The position numbers and the translations under genes were made by a program. DNA of 13,767 nt, taken from the NCBI GenBank assembly GCA_018644785.1, contig JABGPV010000136.1, positions 1-13,767 of the forward strand, read 5' to 3'. The notes beneath the pieces were generated by a model that worked only from the letters and a program-made list of their open reading frames with translations, had not been told where the DNA came from and did no database searches. Origin of the DNA: Deltaproteobacteria bacterium. Lineage in GTDB: Bacteria > Desulfobacterota > DSM-4660 > Desulfatiglandales > Desulfatiglandaceae. Of this stretch, positions 12,522-13,767 are shown one piece after another; the stretch's first letter is position 1, and the number at the start of each line of letters is the position of its first letter.

Positions 12522-13767
12522 TTAAGGCCTGAAAATGGGCGCAATCACTTCTGCATCCGGCCATGTTCCATAAAACGCCAGGAGTGAATCGTCGACCTTT
12601 TCCTGACGCCAGGTTTCATCGAATGCCTCAAAGGTCATGCCATCATTAACTCTCTGTTTTCGCATTTCAGCCCTTAATGCTTCCGTTTCAGCCTTGCCGA
12701 TTTTAAGGGTTTTCTTATCATAGACCACCTTGTAAACATTTTCAGCGGACCAGTCGGAGATAATCTCATCCCTGATGTCCTGGGTGACAAGTTCCGGATC
12801 ACGATCCAGGGGATCCCCGTAGCCCGCGCCGCCGGTTGCAAAACCGAAGGTGATCACATCGTTCTGGTTGAACATGGTGGTGGCTCTGGCAAAAAACTCG
12901 TTTTGCCATTCTCCCCCAATGGTCTTGTTGGAAAGGATATCGTACAGCTCCATGGTCAGGCTTTTGTCTCCTTTGGCCATGCGCTCCATGATATCGGCCC
13001 CCCGGATGCTGATCCCGGGCACCGTGCAGGGAGCGTACCCGCCGAACAGGGGTTGCGGCGTCTGCATTTTGCTGTTGTCCGCAATGGCCATGAAGAATAT
13101 CTGGGGAACATGGTGGGTCACCCAGATCTGAACCGTCCCCACGCCGCCCCGATACTTGCCGTGGCCGCAGGAGTCTTTCCAGTGGTTGGAAAGTGGGATC
13201 ATAATGGGCAGATCCAGTTCCATTTCTTCCACATCCGGCGTCCTTCCGAAGACGCACCAGGGGAATCCGAATGCGTTAACGCCGTCCATGGTGGGACGTC
13301 CCCCCTGACCTTCGCTGTTGATGGAGTAGGCCAGCATATCCGCAAACGGCAGATTCCACTGGCTAAGCCCCGCCACCACCATGGCGTTGCCCGCGTTTCC
13401 CTGGGAAGCGGAGGCGTGCTGCCACATGTCATTTGAGCTGAACATCATTTTGCTGAAGACATTGTGCATGGCGCTCATGACGCCCGTTGCGATCATCACC
13501 GCACAACTGGTGGCGGCCCTCACATCGGGATTCAGACAGGAACCCGGTGGGAAAATGAAATCAAAGGGCGCAAAGGTGGCACTGCTCACGGGCAGATCAT
13601 AGAACACGTACTCATAAATGAAATTGGAGATATGGCCCACAACCGCCTGCACGTGGGCATTATAGGAATAGGGATTTTCTGGGGACGTTCCCGTGAAATC
13701 CATGGTGATGCGATCACCTTTTTTGGTCACGGACACGAAACAGGATCTCACCAGTCCGATCTCAAGG
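12522..13767 (-). CDS. Hydantoinase B / oxoprolinase-family protein, C-terminal part (cut by right window edge)
   Basis: About 414 residues of the C-terminal part are present; the frame is open to position 13767, and the full protein is normally near 550-600 residues. HyuB-type subunits work with a HyuA-type ATPase subunit in ATP-dependent opening of cyclic amides (hydantoins, oxoproline). In carboxylase members (acetone and acetophenone carboxylases) they work in ATP-dependent carboxylation of ketones. Family blocks visible are GDRITMDFTGTSPENP, PPGSCLNPDVRAATSCAV, ASASQGNAGNAMV, DSCGHGKYRGGVGTVQ and FATGGAGYGDPLDRDPELVTQDI near the C-terminus. It is the first gene, within the window, of a unit with the UroD-like protein and CoA ligase, separated from the former by 128 bp with a hairpin. 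A HyuA partner gene is expected just upstream, outside the window. The family is secure; hydrolase versus carboxylase cannot be decided from this fragment. Confidence 0.9.
   Translation of the reverse strand, partial: LEIGLVRSCFVSVTKKGDRITMDFTGTSPENPYSYNAHVQAVVGHISNFIYEYVFYDLPVSSATFAPFDFIFPPGSCLNPDVRAATSCAVMIATGVMSAMHNVFSKMMFSSNDMWQHASASQGNAGNAMVVAGLSQWNLPFADMLAYSINSEGQGGRPTMDGVNAFGFPWCVFGRTPDVEEMELDLPIMIPLSNHWKDSCGHGKYRGGVGTVQIWVTHHVPQIFFMAIADNSKMQTPQPLFGGYAPCTVPGISIRGADIMERMAKGDKSLTMELYDILSNKTIGGEWQNEFFARATTMFNQNDVITFGFATGGAGYGDPLDRDPELVTQDIRDEIISDWSAENVYKVVYDKKTLKIGKAETEALRAEMRKQRVNDGMTFEAFDETWRQEKVDDSLLAFYGTWPDAEVIAPIFRP

Overview
The window looks like part of the chromosome of an anaerobic, probably sulfate-reducing, Desulfobacterota (deltaproteobacterial) bacterium. 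I infer this from the mix of genes: a branched-chain-amino-acid-type ABC importer with duplicated binding proteins, a sigma-54-dependent NtrC-type two-component system, and a hydantoinase-B / UroD-like / PaaK-like ligase catabolic cluster. Base composition is moderate, roughly half G+C by eye. No rRNA, tRNA, CRISPR array, integrase or insertion sequence was seen.

Region 1 (1-5767, minus strand) is a Liv/HAAT-family importer. In transcription order it is binding protein 2 (5767-4508), binding protein 1 (4224-2947), permease LivH (2864-1992), permease LivM (1985-984), ATPase LivG (987-229) and ATPase LivF (217 to beyond the left edge). The two binding proteins are clear paralogues. A gap of 283 bp before binding protein 1 holds a near-consensus sigma-54 promoter (TTGGCAT-N5-TTGCT, exact GG-N10-GC spacing). 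About 107 bp upstream of its predicted start point lies a perfect dyad, CTGTTAC-N5-GTAACAG, in the position expected of an enhancer site.

Region 2 (6033-9267, plus strand) is divergent from the importer. It encodes a membrane histidine kinase with a large periplasmic sensor domain and an NtrC-family response regulator with receiver, AAA+ (GAFTGA) and Fis-type HTH domains. The regulator overlaps the kinase by 29 nt and starts at TTG behind a strong ribosome binding site. The simplest reading is that this pair senses an extracellular compound and switches on the importer through the sigma-54 promoter.

Region 3 (9299-13767, minus strand) holds, in transcription order, the C-terminal part of a hydantoinase B/oxoprolinase-family protein (runs off the right edge), a UroD-superfamily protein without the usual H-x-C-G metal motif, and a PaaK-like adenylate-forming CoA ligase. 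Downstream are a possible nitroreductase remnant on the plus strand and a small four-helix membrane protein. The cluster suggests ATP-dependent carboxylation or ring/amide opening followed by CoA activation of an acid. The importer and sensor may serve the same unknown substrate, but this is inferred only from proximity.

Several intergenic hairpins and one 16-bp sequence repeated in two intergenic regions (5967-5982 and 12433-12448) are also recorded.
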